NCBI RefSeq assembly: GCF_000724625.1
Contig: NZ_CP007139.1
Coordinates: 620,001 to 684,000, forward strand
DNA from: Fimbriimonas ginsengisoli Gsoil 348
GTDB lineage: Bacteria; Armatimonadota; Fimbriimonadia; Fimbriimonadales; Fimbriimonadaceae
Length of the DNA: 64,000 nucleotides
Direction of reading: 5' to 3'
This document shows positions 48,234-56,973 of the stretch, piece after piece. The translations under genes and the position numbers were made by a program. Below the pieces are notes generated by a model that ran no database searches, was not told the origin of the DNA, and saw only the letters and a program-made list of their open reading frames with translations. Position 1 is the stretch's first letter, and each line of letters starts with the position of its first letter.

Positions 48234-49075
48234 AGCCGATTGACGCAAAAGACAAGCCCAAGGTAATCGTGCTTGGAATCTTGTCGGTGGGAATGCTGGG
48301 GTTTTTCAGCATGAGCATCATGGGCATGGTGGCCAAGAAACCCGCTCCGGCCCCGCTTGCCCCTCCGGGATCGACCCAAGCTCCGGGTTTGATCGTGGCG
48401 ACGAATACTCGGACTCCGGCTTATTCACCTCCTCCGACATCGGCGACTGCAACCGGAACCGCGCCGTCGCCGATTTCAACGCCGGCGGGTAATCCCTACG
48501 AACCGGCTAACAAAGGTACGGCGATCGACCGGACAACCGAAATGGGCGGCCCGAGCGACCCGTTCCGGAAAGTTCTCCCGGAGCCGGGACAGCTCCGGCG
48601 ACCCGACCCGACGCCGAAGGTCACGGGCGGAGGGCGGACTCCGCCTCCGCTTTCTGGCACCCTCCCCGGTTCCGGCCCGATCTACCTTCATCCCGGAGGT
48701 GCGGGAGGGGGCATCACTCCCGCCGCGATCGTCGAGCCAACGATTCGATTGGACGGCGTGGTCACCGGCAGCAACAGCTATGCGATGGTCACATGCCACG
48801 AGAAGACCGAGATTTTCCACATTGGCGGAAGGATCGAAGGGTTGTATACGGTTACGAGCGTGGACTCTAAGGGCGCAAGTTTTAGCGGACCGAAGGGCAA
48901 ATTCCGGCTCGAGGTCGGGGACGTCCGCTCGGGCACCGCGCCGGTCGCGCCTTCGGGCAACGATCCCCGTCTAATGCAAGGCGATCCGCAGGAAATGGCA
49001 ATCAACTCCTCGACCCTCCCGCTTCCTTCGGCCGACGTCTCCGACGCGCCGAAGCGGCGAAAGAAGAGTTCGTAG
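48230..49075 (+). CDS. PilP/GspC-like periplasmic pilus protein
   Basis: The 281-residue protein has one membrane helix (VIVLGILSVGMLGFFSMSIMGMV), a long Pro/Thr/Gly-rich linker (residues 35-165) and a small beta domain (IRLDGVVTGSNSYAMVTCHEKTEIFHIGGRIEGLYTVTSVDSKGASF) reminiscent of the HR domain of PilP and GspC. It overlaps pilQ by four bases. pilP usually precedes pilQ; here it follows. The assignment rests on architecture and context. A 184-bp gap without clear signals follows it. Confidence 0.65.
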   Translation: MKPIDAKDKPKVIVLGILSVGMLGFFSMSIMGMVAKKPAPAPLAPPGSTQAPGLIVATNTRTPAYSPPPTSATATGTAPSPISTPAGNPYEPANKGTAIDRTTEMGGPSDPFRKVLPEPGQLRRPDPTPKVTGGGRTPPPLSGTLPGSGPIYLHPGGAGGGITPAAIVEPTIRLDGVVTGSNSYAMVTCHEKTEIFHIGGRIEGLYTVTSVDSKGASFSGPKGKFRLEVGDVRSGTAPVAPSGNDPRLMQGDPQEMAINSSTLPLPSADVSDAPKRRKKSS

Positions 49076-49259
49076 CGGGTTTGAGGCTGTTCGGTTCTTC
49101 GGCTCCGGTGGGCTCCTGGATGGTTGCGGAGCGTTCTGGGGCGGAGCAGAGCGCGCCGCGGTAAACGGGTCGCGCCCTCCGAGCCTATCGAGCCTAAGAG
49201 CCCATGCCTCATAATGGGTCAAACCAACGCGTGTCCTCAGCGCGTCCATCTCGTGCCGT

Positions 49260-50165
49260 ATGTCCGACATATACAAGACCCAGATGCTTACCGGGGACCT
49301 AAACCGGACCCAACTTGGGGCGCCCCCGACGCTCGACCCCAACAAGACGATGATGGGTACGGCGCCGTCGTTGAACGCGACGCAGACGATCAAGCCGACC
49401 CAGTGCCCGGTCTGTAAGACCTTTAACCCGGCCGGCGTCATGTTTTGCGTCGATTGCGGGCTGATTTTCGACCGCGCTCTCCCTCCGGACGCGTTTGGCG
49501 CGCCGGCGGTGCAGCTTCCGTTCTTGGTGGAGCAGAGCGGCCGCGAGCATCCGCTGCGGCCCGGAACCACCGTCGTCGGCCGCGAAGGGGACATCATGAT
49601 CTCCGATGGACGAGCGTCTCGAAGGCACGCGCAGCTCACCCAGAACGAAGGCGCGGTGACCGTGGAGGACCTCGGGTCTACCAACGGCACCAAGGTCAAC
49701 GGTCAGGCATTGGCTCAGGGGGAGCGGCGCTCGCTGAACGGGGGCGAGAAGATTTCCTTCGGCGGAGTCGAGATGCAACTCGCTTTGCCGGGCCAGAAGG
49801 GGGGCAACACCACCCAGGTCTTCGGCTCCAATAAGACGGCGGCGATCTCCGCGCCTCCGGTTAAGGAAGTTCCGCCAGCGAAGCTGGTGGGCGAAGGACT
49901 TTCGATACCGCTTCGAAAAGGAGCCAACATCTTTGGCCGGAAGGCGGAGAGCGACGTCCAGATCTCCGATCCCTACGTCTCCGGCAAGCATGGCTTGATC
50001 GAGATTACGGACGACGGCGTGTACGTTACCGACACCGGTTCCTCGAACGGCACCATGCTGAACGACGCAAAGCTCGTTCCCAACATGCGAACCCAGGTCC
50101 AGCCCGACGACGTCATCCGCCTCGGCAGCAAAGAGTTCCGCGTCGAACTGGCAACGAAAAAGTAG
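49260..50165 (+). CDS. Zinc-ribbon protein with two FHA domains and a TQ-rich tail
   Basis: The 301-residue protein has a 45-residue N-terminal tail with repeated Thr-containing motifs (KTQM, RTQL, KTMM, ATQT), a zinc ribbon (CPVC and CVDC), then FHA domain 1 (VVGREGDIMISDGRASRRHAQL with GSTNGTKVNG) and FHA domain 2 (IFGRKAESDVQISDPYVSGKHGLIE with GSSNGTML). Both FHA domains keep the phosphothreonine-binding Arg, Ser/Gly-x-His and Asn. FHA domains bind phosphothreonine peptides. It lies just after the pilus genes and two genes before a PP2C phosphatase, suggesting Ser/Thr phosphorylation signalling. Confidence 0.9.
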   Translation: MSDIYKTQMLTGDLNRTQLGAPPTLDPNKTMMGTAPSLNATQTIKPTQCPVCKTFNPAGVMFCVDCGLIFDRALPPDAFGAPAVQLPFLVEQSGREHPLRPGTTVVGREGDIMISDGRASRRHAQLTQNEGAVTVEDLGSTNGTKVNGQALAQGERRSLNGGEKISFGGVEMQLALPGQKGGNTTQVFGSNKTAAISAPPVKEVPPAKLVGEGLSIPLRKGANIFGRKAESDVQISDPYVSGKHGLIEITDDGVYVTDTGSSNGTMLNDAKLVPNMRTQVQPDDVIRLGSKEFRVELATKK

Positions 50166-50166
50166 G

Positions 50167-50214
50167 ATCGGCTCCCAGCCAATGGCCGGTCCAGACGCGG
50201 GCACAGAACCCGCG
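50167..50214. repeat. Variable-arm hairpin modules after the FHA gene
   Basis: The first part (50167-50187) is the exact reverse complement of 41365-41385. It is followed by CGCGGG-CACAGAA-CCCGCG. It starts one base after the FHA stop. The GGCTCCCAGCC core corresponds to the TGGGA-loop module of train 2. Confidence 0.7.
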
Positions 50215-50255
50215 ACTACAAGCCTTCGGCGTACAAATCTCAACACCCCAACGCC

Positions 50256-50831
50256 ATGTCCCCTCCCCTCACCCGCTGCTCCTGGGCTGTGTCCGATCTG
50301 ATGGCTCGGTATCACGATGAGGAGTGGGGGATTCCCTGCCACGACGACGATCGGCTCTTTGAGATGCTCTCGTTGGAAGGGGCTCAGGCGGGGTTGAGCT
50401 GGGAGACCGTATTGAAGAAGCGGGAGGGGTACCGGCAGGAGTATCACGGCTTCCGGATCGCTCGGGTGGCAGAAATGACTCCCGACGACGTGGAGAGGAT
50501 CCTTCAGAACCCGGGCGTCATTCGGCACCGAGGGAAGCTGGAAAGCGTCGTGTCGAACGCCAAGGCCGTGATCGAGATTCAGAGGGAATATGGCTCGTTG
50601 TCCACCTACCTTTGGAGCTTTGTCGGCAATGCGCCGATCGTCAATCGGGAGTCGGCCCTGGCAAGCACGCCGGAGTCGGATGCGATGAGCAAGGCACTCA
50701 AGAAGCGGGGATTCAAGTTCGTCGGCTCGACGATCGTGTACGCCTTCATGCAAGCCTGCGGCATGGCCGACGACCATTCGCCGGATTGCTTTCGTGCGAA
50801 GGAGCAGATGGGCGTGAGGCGTAAGGCGTGA
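50256..50831 (+). CDS. tag: DNA-3-methyladenine glycosylase I
   Basis: The 191-residue protein has the Tag signature: RCSWAVSDLMARYHDEEWGIPCHDD at residues 7-31, FEMLSLEGAQAGLSWETVLKKREGYR, and KRGFKFVGSTIVYAFMQACGMADDHSPDCF at the end. The zinc ligands (Cys near 8, His in YHDEEWG, and the C-terminal His and Cys) are all present. It excises 3-methyladenine from DNA in base-excision repair. The last residues (GVRRKA) and the stop are encoded by a heptamer repeat, so the C-terminus may have been reset by repeat insertion. Confidence 0.95.
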   Translation: MSPPLTRCSWAVSDLMARYHDEEWGIPCHDDDRLFEMLSLEGAQAGLSWETVLKKREGYRQEYHGFRIARVAEMTPDDVERILQNPGVIRHRGKLESVVSNAKAVIEIQREYGSLSTYLWSFVGNAPIVNRESALASTPESDAMSKALKKRGFKFVGSTIVYAFMQACGMADDHSPDCFRAKEQMGVRRKA

Positions 50832-50865
50832 ATTACCTTCGCGCCTTACGCTCCGCGCCTTCACA
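50811..50865. repeat. Heptamer-word inverted repeat at the end of tag
   Basis: GGCGTGA-GGCGTAA-GGCGTGA (50811-50831) includes the last codons and stop of tag. It faces TTCGCGC-CTTACGC-TCCGCGC-CTTCACA (50838-50865), the complementary words. Period seven in both arms. Confidence 0.8.
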
Positions 50866-50926
50866 CTATTTTCCCCGCCAACGCGCGCACGATTGCCGTT
50901 TGCGGTAGCGTCTAGGCATACGCGAC

Positions 50927-51772
50927 ATGGATGAGATCACCGCCGAATACGCCCAGGACCAATTAGGGACCGCCATCGAGCTTCGCGTGCGACCCCGCAC
51001 TACGATCGCCGCTAAAACGGACCTCGGCCGCGTGCGGCAGAACAACGAGGACAAGTTCGAGTATTTCGTCAGCGAGGACCCTCGGGTGCTGGCCTCGCGC
51101 GGCCACGTCTATGTCCTTTGCGATGGGATGGGCGGGCACGAGGCGGGCGAAATCGCCAGCGACCTCACGGTGAAGACATTCATCGACGTGTACCTGAGCC
51201 ACCCCGCGTCGGAGGCGACGACTGCGATGGCGGCGGCGGTCACCGCGGCGAACCGGTTCGTCCTCGACAACGCCCGGACCTTCCCCAAGCGGCGGGGAAT
51301 GGGGACGACGCTGACCGCGCTCATTCTTCTGCAAGACCAGGCGTACACCGTCAATGTCGGGGACAGCCGCAGCTATCGGCTGCGTAATGGCGAGCTCTTG
51401 CGGCTGACGATGGATCACACGGTGATCGAAGAGTACGTTCGCTCGGGCCTGCTGACCCCTGAGCAGGCGGAGACTCACCCTCACAAGCACGTTCTCACCC
51501 GCGCCATCGGCGGGGATGCCGATGTCCGTCCGGATATCGAGGCGTACGACCTGAAGGTCGGCGACACGTTCCTGCTGTGCAGCGACGGCGTGATGAACCA
51601 CGTCAGCGACGATCACATCGGTGAGATTCTTCGCACCAAGTCCCCGGCCGAGGCCGCTTGGAATATCGTCGGCCAAGCGCTGCTAGGCGGCGGCACCGAC
51701 AACACCACGGTGATCGTCGTGCGAGTGGACGATCTCGAGGATGTAGGTTCGACCAACGCCGAAGCCGAGTAA
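50927..51772 (+). CDS. PP2C-family serine/threonine phosphatase
   Basis: The 281-residue protein has the metal-binding motifs of PP2C: the start AAKTDLGRVRQNNEDKFEY, CDGMGGHEAGEIAS, VNVGDSRSYRLRNGELLRLTMDHTVIEEYV, LCSDGVMNHVSDD, and TDNTTVIVVRVDD. These phosphatases reverse Ser/Thr kinase activity, often on proteins with FHA domains. The FHA protein at 49260 is a plausible partner. No kinase gene is in the window. An N-terminal 30-residue extension (MDEITAEYAQDQLGTAIELR) precedes the domain. Confidence 0.95.
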   Translation: MDEITAEYAQDQLGTAIELRVRPRTTIAAKTDLGRVRQNNEDKFEYFVSEDPRVLASRGHVYVLCDGMGGHEAGEIASDLTVKTFIDVYLSHPASEATTAMAAAVTAANRFVLDNARTFPKRRGMGTTLTALILLQDQAYTVNVGDSRSYRLRNGELLRLTMDHTVIEEYVRSGLLTPEQAETHPHKHVLTRAIGGDADVRPDIEAYDLKVGDTFLLCSDGVMNHVSDDHIGEILRTKSPAEAAWNIVGQALLGGGTDNTTVIVVRVDDLEDVGSTNAEAE

Positions 51773-51782
51773 CCGTCATCCC

Positions 51783-51876
51783 TACGTCCGAAGGACGTGT
51801 AGCCGCAGGTTGGCTCGTACCTGCGCGAGGGTGTACCTTACGGTACACCGGATCATCGGCGAGGCGCCGACGCTAC
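51783..51876 (+). repeat. Mosaic hairpin repeat, four modules
   Basis: The order is ACGTCC-GAA-GGACGT (51784-51798), GCAGGT-TGGCTCGT-ACCTGC (51805-51824), GGTGTACC-TTAC-GGTACACC (51830-51849), and TCGGCG-AGG-CGCCGA (51856-51870) followed by CGCTAC. It fills the spacer between two convergent genes. The 30 bases 51799-51828 are identical to 58063-58092. Confidence 0.82.
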
Positions 51877-51884
51877 GGGGGAGG

Positions 51885-53055
<1,171 letters not shown>

Positions 53056-53107
53056 GAACGACCGCCTTAGTTGCCCGGGTGACGAATACGTGCTAGCATG
53101 AGCCGAG

Positions 53108-53908
53108 ATGGATGCGGTTTCGGCGTTGACACCGTTTGGGTTTACCGGCTTAGAGGCGGAGATCTACTCTTTCCTACTCACCGAGTCGCCGGCGACCGGC
53201 TATAGGATCGCGCAAGGGTTGGGAAAGCCGGTGGCGAACACCTATAAGGCGATCCAGACGCTGCAGGCAAAGGGGGCGATCGTGGTGGAAGAAGGAGAGT
53301 CTCGCCTCTGCCGCGCGGTTCCAAGCGACGAGCTTCTCGACCGTCTGGCGAAGGAATACGATGCGCGGCGTATCGCGGCGAAACAGTTTCTGGCCGGACT
53401 TGGCTCGCCGGAACACGATCAGCGGATTTACTTCATCCGCGCCTATTTGCAGGCGATGCATCGGCTGAGGACGATGTTGGGCGAGGCCGAGGAGATCGCC
53501 TTGCTTTCCGCAAAGTCCTCGGTGGTCCAGGCGCTAGCCGACGACTTGGCGGCGGCGGTAGCGCGCGGGGTGGAGGTCTTCGTCAAGACGGACGCGGTGG
53601 TTACCATTCCGAGGGTCGAGACGATGGTCTCGAGTCGCGAGGACGATCTGCTGCGGACCGTTTCCATCGTGCGCCTCGTCGTCGACGGCGAGCAACACCT
53701 CGTGGGCGCCTTGTCGGAAGCCTCTACGGAGGCGATCTGGTCCCGCCATCCGGCGCTGTCGCTGTCGCAACACGAGGGGCTTGCCGCCGAGCTGACGCTG
53801 CTGGAGATCGCCGAGCGCCTTGAAGACGGAGCCGGACCCAAGCGACTGACCCGAGCCCTCTCGACGGTTAAGCCGGCCAGCAAGACCCCGGGCGCAAAAA
53901 ACGTTTAA
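53108..53908 (+). CDS. TrmB-family transcriptional regulator
   Basis: The 266-residue protein has an N-terminal winged helix: LTPFGFTGLEAEIYSFLLTESPATGYRIAQGLGKPVANTYKAIQTLQAKGAIVVEEG. The rest (about 90-240) looks like a regulatory domain with HDQRIYFIRAYLQAMHRL and ALLSAKSSVVQALADDL. TrmB regulators respond to sugars in archaea; bacterial homologues are poorly known. The adjacent divergent OYE gene is a possible target because the 161-bp spacer is shared, which is inference. Confidence 0.85.
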   Translation: MDAVSALTPFGFTGLEAEIYSFLLTESPATGYRIAQGLGKPVANTYKAIQTLQAKGAIVVEEGESRLCRAVPSDELLDRLAKEYDARRIAAKQFLAGLGSPEHDQRIYFIRAYLQAMHRLRTMLGEAEEIALLSAKSSVVQALADDLAAAVARGVEVFVKTDAVVTIPRVETMVSSREDDLLRTVSIVRLVVDGEQHLVGALSEASTEAIWSRHPALSLSQHEGLAAELTLLEIAERLEDGAGPKRLTRALSTVKPASKTPGAKNV

Positions 53909-53940
53909 GGGTGCCACGGGGGAAGGAGGATGCCTCGTGC

Positions 53941-53972
53941 CTTCGTAACCCGTGCGGACACGGGTTACGAAG
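53941..53972. terminator. 14-bp hairpin after the TrmB-like gene
   Basis: CTTCGTAACCCGTG (53941-53954) and CACGGGTTACGAAG (53959-53972) are perfectly complementary around CGGA. It lies 32 bases after the TrmB stop. No T-tract follows. The remainder of the 262-bp gap to the next gene shows no feature I recognise. Confidence 0.6.
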
Positions 53973-54170
53973 GGCGTATTCGGTTTGAGCCAAGGCAGAA
54001 GTTTTTCGACGCCCGTCTGCACCCTTGGCACCCGTCTTGTGGATATTGGGTTCCACAAGCTTCCTAAGATCGTGCCCATTCTCCCACCCTTCGTCGTAAC
54101 CTATAGCGATAGTCCGCTTAATTCCGCTCGGTGCCGAACAAATGCGCCCCTTCTTGCAATCCCGAGGTTG

Positions 54171-54899
54171 ATGCCGATGCTTTCGCTTGTGTACCTTGCG
54201 CTTATCGCCCTCTCTCCGTCACCAAAGGCGCCTCAAGCGCATGGACTTTCCATTCCTCTTCCCCATCGCATCGCCCCGCCGGGAAGGGGCCCATCGCCGA
54301 AGGTGTCTCCGGCGGACAGGCTTTTCCGGCGACTGAGCCTTACACGAACGCAACGCTTTCGGCGCGTCGTCGGAAAAGATTTGACCGCGTCTGGTCCGAT
54401 CTACTTCAACATGGGCGAGGTATCGACCACTCAGGTGCTCTTTCCGCTCGGAAATGCGAATGCCATCTTCTTCTTTACCGACGATCCGACCCATGGTCGT
54501 CGTATCACGTTCTCGAAGTTTCGGTTTGACACAGAAGGGCGCCCTTTTCTATCCTATCAGTTCCTTTTGGAGCGAAGGAAGGGTGGCCCGCAAAGGACCG
54601 GCACGCTCTCCAGGTTTCTCTACCACGATAACTGGAATGACAACCTGGTTGCAGGTGACGGCACGGCACCCATCGGGAGGATGGGGGCGCAGGCTAAGCG
54701 AGATCTAGCACTTAGACGCCGCTACGCGGTTTATGCGGAGGAACATAACCAGGGTTACATGTTTGGAGCGATCATCGGCGAGTCGGGAGCGATGCTTCGG
54801 AAATCCTTCAAGCAATGGAAATTCCCGGGAGGCGGCTTTCTAATAACCGATGCAGAGAAGAAGTACATACTCCGCCGAAGGAACCGTGCCCGCGGGTAA
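54171..54899 (+). CDS. Hypothetical secreted protein
   Basis: From ATG 54171 (or 54177) the protein has about 242 residues and begins with an apparent signal peptide, MLSLVYLALIALSPSPKAPQA. The mature part is basic (SPADRLFRRLSLTRTQRFRRVVGKDL) with aromatic strand-like stretches (ANAIFFFTDDPTHGRRITFSKFRFD). It ends with an Arg/Lys-rich tail (KKYILRRRNRARG). No family was recognised. Longer readings upstream were rejected because the signal would be internal. The next unknown gene lies 25 bases downstream and may be co-transcribed. Confidence 0.6.
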   Translation: MPMLSLVYLALIALSPSPKAPQAHGLSIPLPHRIAPPGRGPSPKVSPADRLFRRLSLTRTQRFRRVVGKDLTASGPIYFNMGEVSTTQVLFPLGNANAIFFFTDDPTHGRRITFSKFRFDTEGRPFLSYQFLLERRKGGPQRTGTLSRFLYHDNWNDNLVAGDGTAPIGRMGAQAKRDLALRRRYAVYAEEHNQGYMFGAIIGESGAMLRKSFKQWKFPGGGFLITDAEKKYILRRRNRARG

Positions 54900-54924
54900 T
54901 AACGAGATCTGGATAAGTGGAGCC

Positions 54925-55896
54925 ATGATACCGATCTTTCTGTTCTGCCAGAGTACTTGGCACGCACCGAATGACATCCTTAGATTTCTTGGTGTCAAGT
55001 CCGTAATCGGCATGAGTGAGCTTGGAGATACCGAGAGATCTCAGGTCTTCTTTGTTGGCGGTGGTAAATATGTCTGTAGGGTAACGGCACGGGTAGTGTG
55101 GGGGAGCAAAGTTACTCTCTACCGAGTAGGAGCTCATGTAGCACCGGTTTCAACCACAATAATTGACGGAATCTTCTCTCGCGTCTTTGTCGAATCGAGG
55201 GATGCTTCAGGCTTAGTCTTGGTGGGAAACCGCTCCGCAACTTTCGAGTGTGATCTTTTTCGCGGGAAAGTGGTGAAGAGGTTCAAAAGTGGACGGCGAA
55301 TGTATTGGCGGGGCGGCCGGCCAGTACCCGTGAACACGGCGGGCATCCTTCATTCCGCCGGCTTGCCGCGACGCATCCCACTTCTTTGTTTTGATCCTGG
55401 TTCGGGGGCGGCTGTCTTCGCACAGCCTGTGAACGATGCAGAAGACCTTCGTTTTTGGCTGGTAACTTCCGGCAAAGGTAGACCCCTCCTGCTTCCCAAC
55501 CGCGTAAGACTTGGCGATGCATTGGGCACCCTTGTGAAAGGGAGCGGGCAATACGTCCTTGGTCTGCCCATTTTCGCCACGGGTTGCCTAACGCCCGTTG
55601 TCGTCCGCGGTCGCCATGCCACCAGTTGGTCGTCCGACAAGGATGACCCGCTCGGTACAAGGATGCTGTGCTCCAATGCTGTTTTTAGCCGAGGTAAGGT
55701 AAGGGGCTTCGGCGTCTTTGCTTCGGGTCGAACCGGCGAGCGTCGCTTCGAGGCAATGGCGCTGTCAGATCAAAAGGCGATTCGAACTTCGGTGGAAGTT
55801 CTCGATGTGGCACGAGATCGCTCGACGGGAAGGGTCGCGTTCATCTATGAGAACAAGGGACATAGGCGGTACCTGGTTGTCGGTCGTGGTCCGTAG
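54925..55896 (+). CDS. Hypothetical protein
   Basis: From ATG 54925 the protein has 323 residues. It is beta-rich with repeated strand-like blocks (SQVFFVGGGKYVCRVTARVVWGSK, FSRVFVESRDASGLVLVGNRSATF) and might form a beta-propeller, but no motif is decisive. No signal peptide is obvious at this start (MIPIFLFCQSTWHAP is weakly hydrophobic). The DNA of 54900-55280 is less GC-rich than its surroundings, suggesting recent acquisition or relaxed selection. An alternative start at 54850 overlaps the preceding gene. Confidence 0.55.
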   Translation: MIPIFLFCQSTWHAPNDILRFLGVKSVIGMSELGDTERSQVFFVGGGKYVCRVTARVVWGSKVTLYRVGAHVAPVSTTIIDGIFSRVFVESRDASGLVLVGNRSATFECDLFRGKVVKRFKSGRRMYWRGGRPVPVNTAGILHSAGLPRRIPLLCFDPGSGAAVFAQPVNDAEDLRFWLVTSGKGRPLLLPNRVRLGDALGTLVKGSGQYVLGLPIFATGCLTPVVVRGRHATSWSSDKDDPLGTRMLCSNAVFSRGKVRGFGVFASGRTGERRFEAMALSDQKAIRTSVEVLDVARDRSTGRVAFIYENKGHRRYLVVGRGP

Positions 55897-55931
55897 CTTG
55901 TTTGGCTGTTCGATTATTCCAGGGCGCTCCC

Positions 55932-55994
55932 TCACCCCCAACCCCCTCTCCCTCGTCCAGCACGAACATCTGGAGGAGGGAGAGGGGGCTCCGG
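55932..55994. repeat. CTCCGGAG/CCCTCTCCCTC stem-loop repeat, copy C (inverted)
   Basis: On the plus strand the outer stem CCCCCTCTCCCTC pairs with GAGGGAGAGGGGG. The inner stem CCAG/CTGG encloses CACGAACAT, the complement of ATGTTCGTG (55961-55969). It ends GCTCCGGA. It is the reverse complement of copy B in layout and lies in the 120-bp spacer before the DUF4434 gene. Confidence 0.75.
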
Positions 55995-56016
55995 ACGTTA
56001 GGATAACCTAGACGAC

Positions 56017-56928
56017 ATGAACTCCCTTCCCCGGATATCCGGCACGTTTCTCGACGAGATCACCCACGACATTCCCTCGCAGAACTGGGGAGAGCGGCAG
56101 TGGCGGCGTGAGTTCGAGCTCTACAAGAAGATCGGCATCGACACCGTGATCATCATTCGGGCCGGATATGGCAACAAGTGCATCTTCCCCGCCAAATCGC
56201 TGCCGAATCTGCTCCCGGTATATGAGGACCTCGGCGAGATCTTTTTCACGCTAGCCGACGAGATCGGGTTGAACGTTTACTTCGGCACTTACGATTCCGG
56301 ATTCCATTGGATGCGCGGGGCGTGGTGGAATGAGGTGGAGGTCAACAAGGCGTTTATCACGGAGGCGGCGGAGCGGTACGGGCGCCACGCCAGCTTCAAA
56401 GGGTGGTATCTGTGCCATGAGACGAGCCGTAACGCCTCTAACATCATCGAGCTGTTCAATCACATGGGCCGGTTCTGCAAAGAGACCAAGGACGTACCCG
56501 TTCTGATCTCGCCGTTCCCTCAGGGGGCCAAGCAGTTCAGCGGCGGGAACGTGATGTCACTCGACGAGTCGTTCGAGCATTGGGAGCGGATCTTCTCCGA
56601 GACGCAAGGCGCTTACGACATCTGCGCGTTTCAGGATGGCCAGATCCACTATCAAGAGCTTCCCCGCTTCATCCAGGGGATCGGCGAGCTTGGGAAACGG
56701 CACGGGGTGACGATCTGGTCCAATTTGGAGACGTTCGACCGCGACATGCCGATCAAATTCCCGCCGGCGGATTGGCGTTATCTGCGCTACAAGCTGGAAG
56801 CAGCCGCGCCGGTGGCGGAGAAGGTCATCACGTTCGAGTTCCCGCACTTTATGTCGCCCCACTCCTCGTATCCCTCGGCGCACCATCTGTTCGAGCGGTA
56901 TTGCGAGAACGTGGGCATCACCCTATAG
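56017..56928 (+). CDS. DUF4434 domain protein (glycosidase-like barrel)
   Basis: The 303-residue protein begins ISGTFLDEITHDIPSQNWGERQWRREFELYKKIGIDTVIIIRAGYG, the DUF4434 signature, and continues with strand-helix repeats typical of a TIM barrel (LNVYFGTYDSGFHW, SFKGWYLCHETSRN, VPVLISPFPQGAK, YDICAFQDGQIHYQELP). Members are thought to be glycoside hydrolase-like proteins with unknown substrate. There is no signal peptide here. It stands alone between an unknown gene and an STN-domain gene. Confidence 0.85.
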   Translation: MNSLPRISGTFLDEITHDIPSQNWGERQWRREFELYKKIGIDTVIIIRAGYGNKCIFPAKSLPNLLPVYEDLGEIFFTLADEIGLNVYFGTYDSGFHWMRGAWWNEVEVNKAFITEAAERYGRHASFKGWYLCHETSRNASNIIELFNHMGRFCKETKDVPVLISPFPQGAKQFSGGNVMSLDESFEHWERIFSETQGAYDICAFQDGQIHYQELPRFIQGIGELGKRHGVTIWSNLETFDRDMPIKFPPADWRYLRYKLEAAAPVAEKVITFEFPHFMSPHSSYPSAHHLFERYCENVGITL

Positions 56929-56973
56929 GGAACGGGCAAATCTGGTGCATTCTGTAGCTGGAGGATTCGCATC

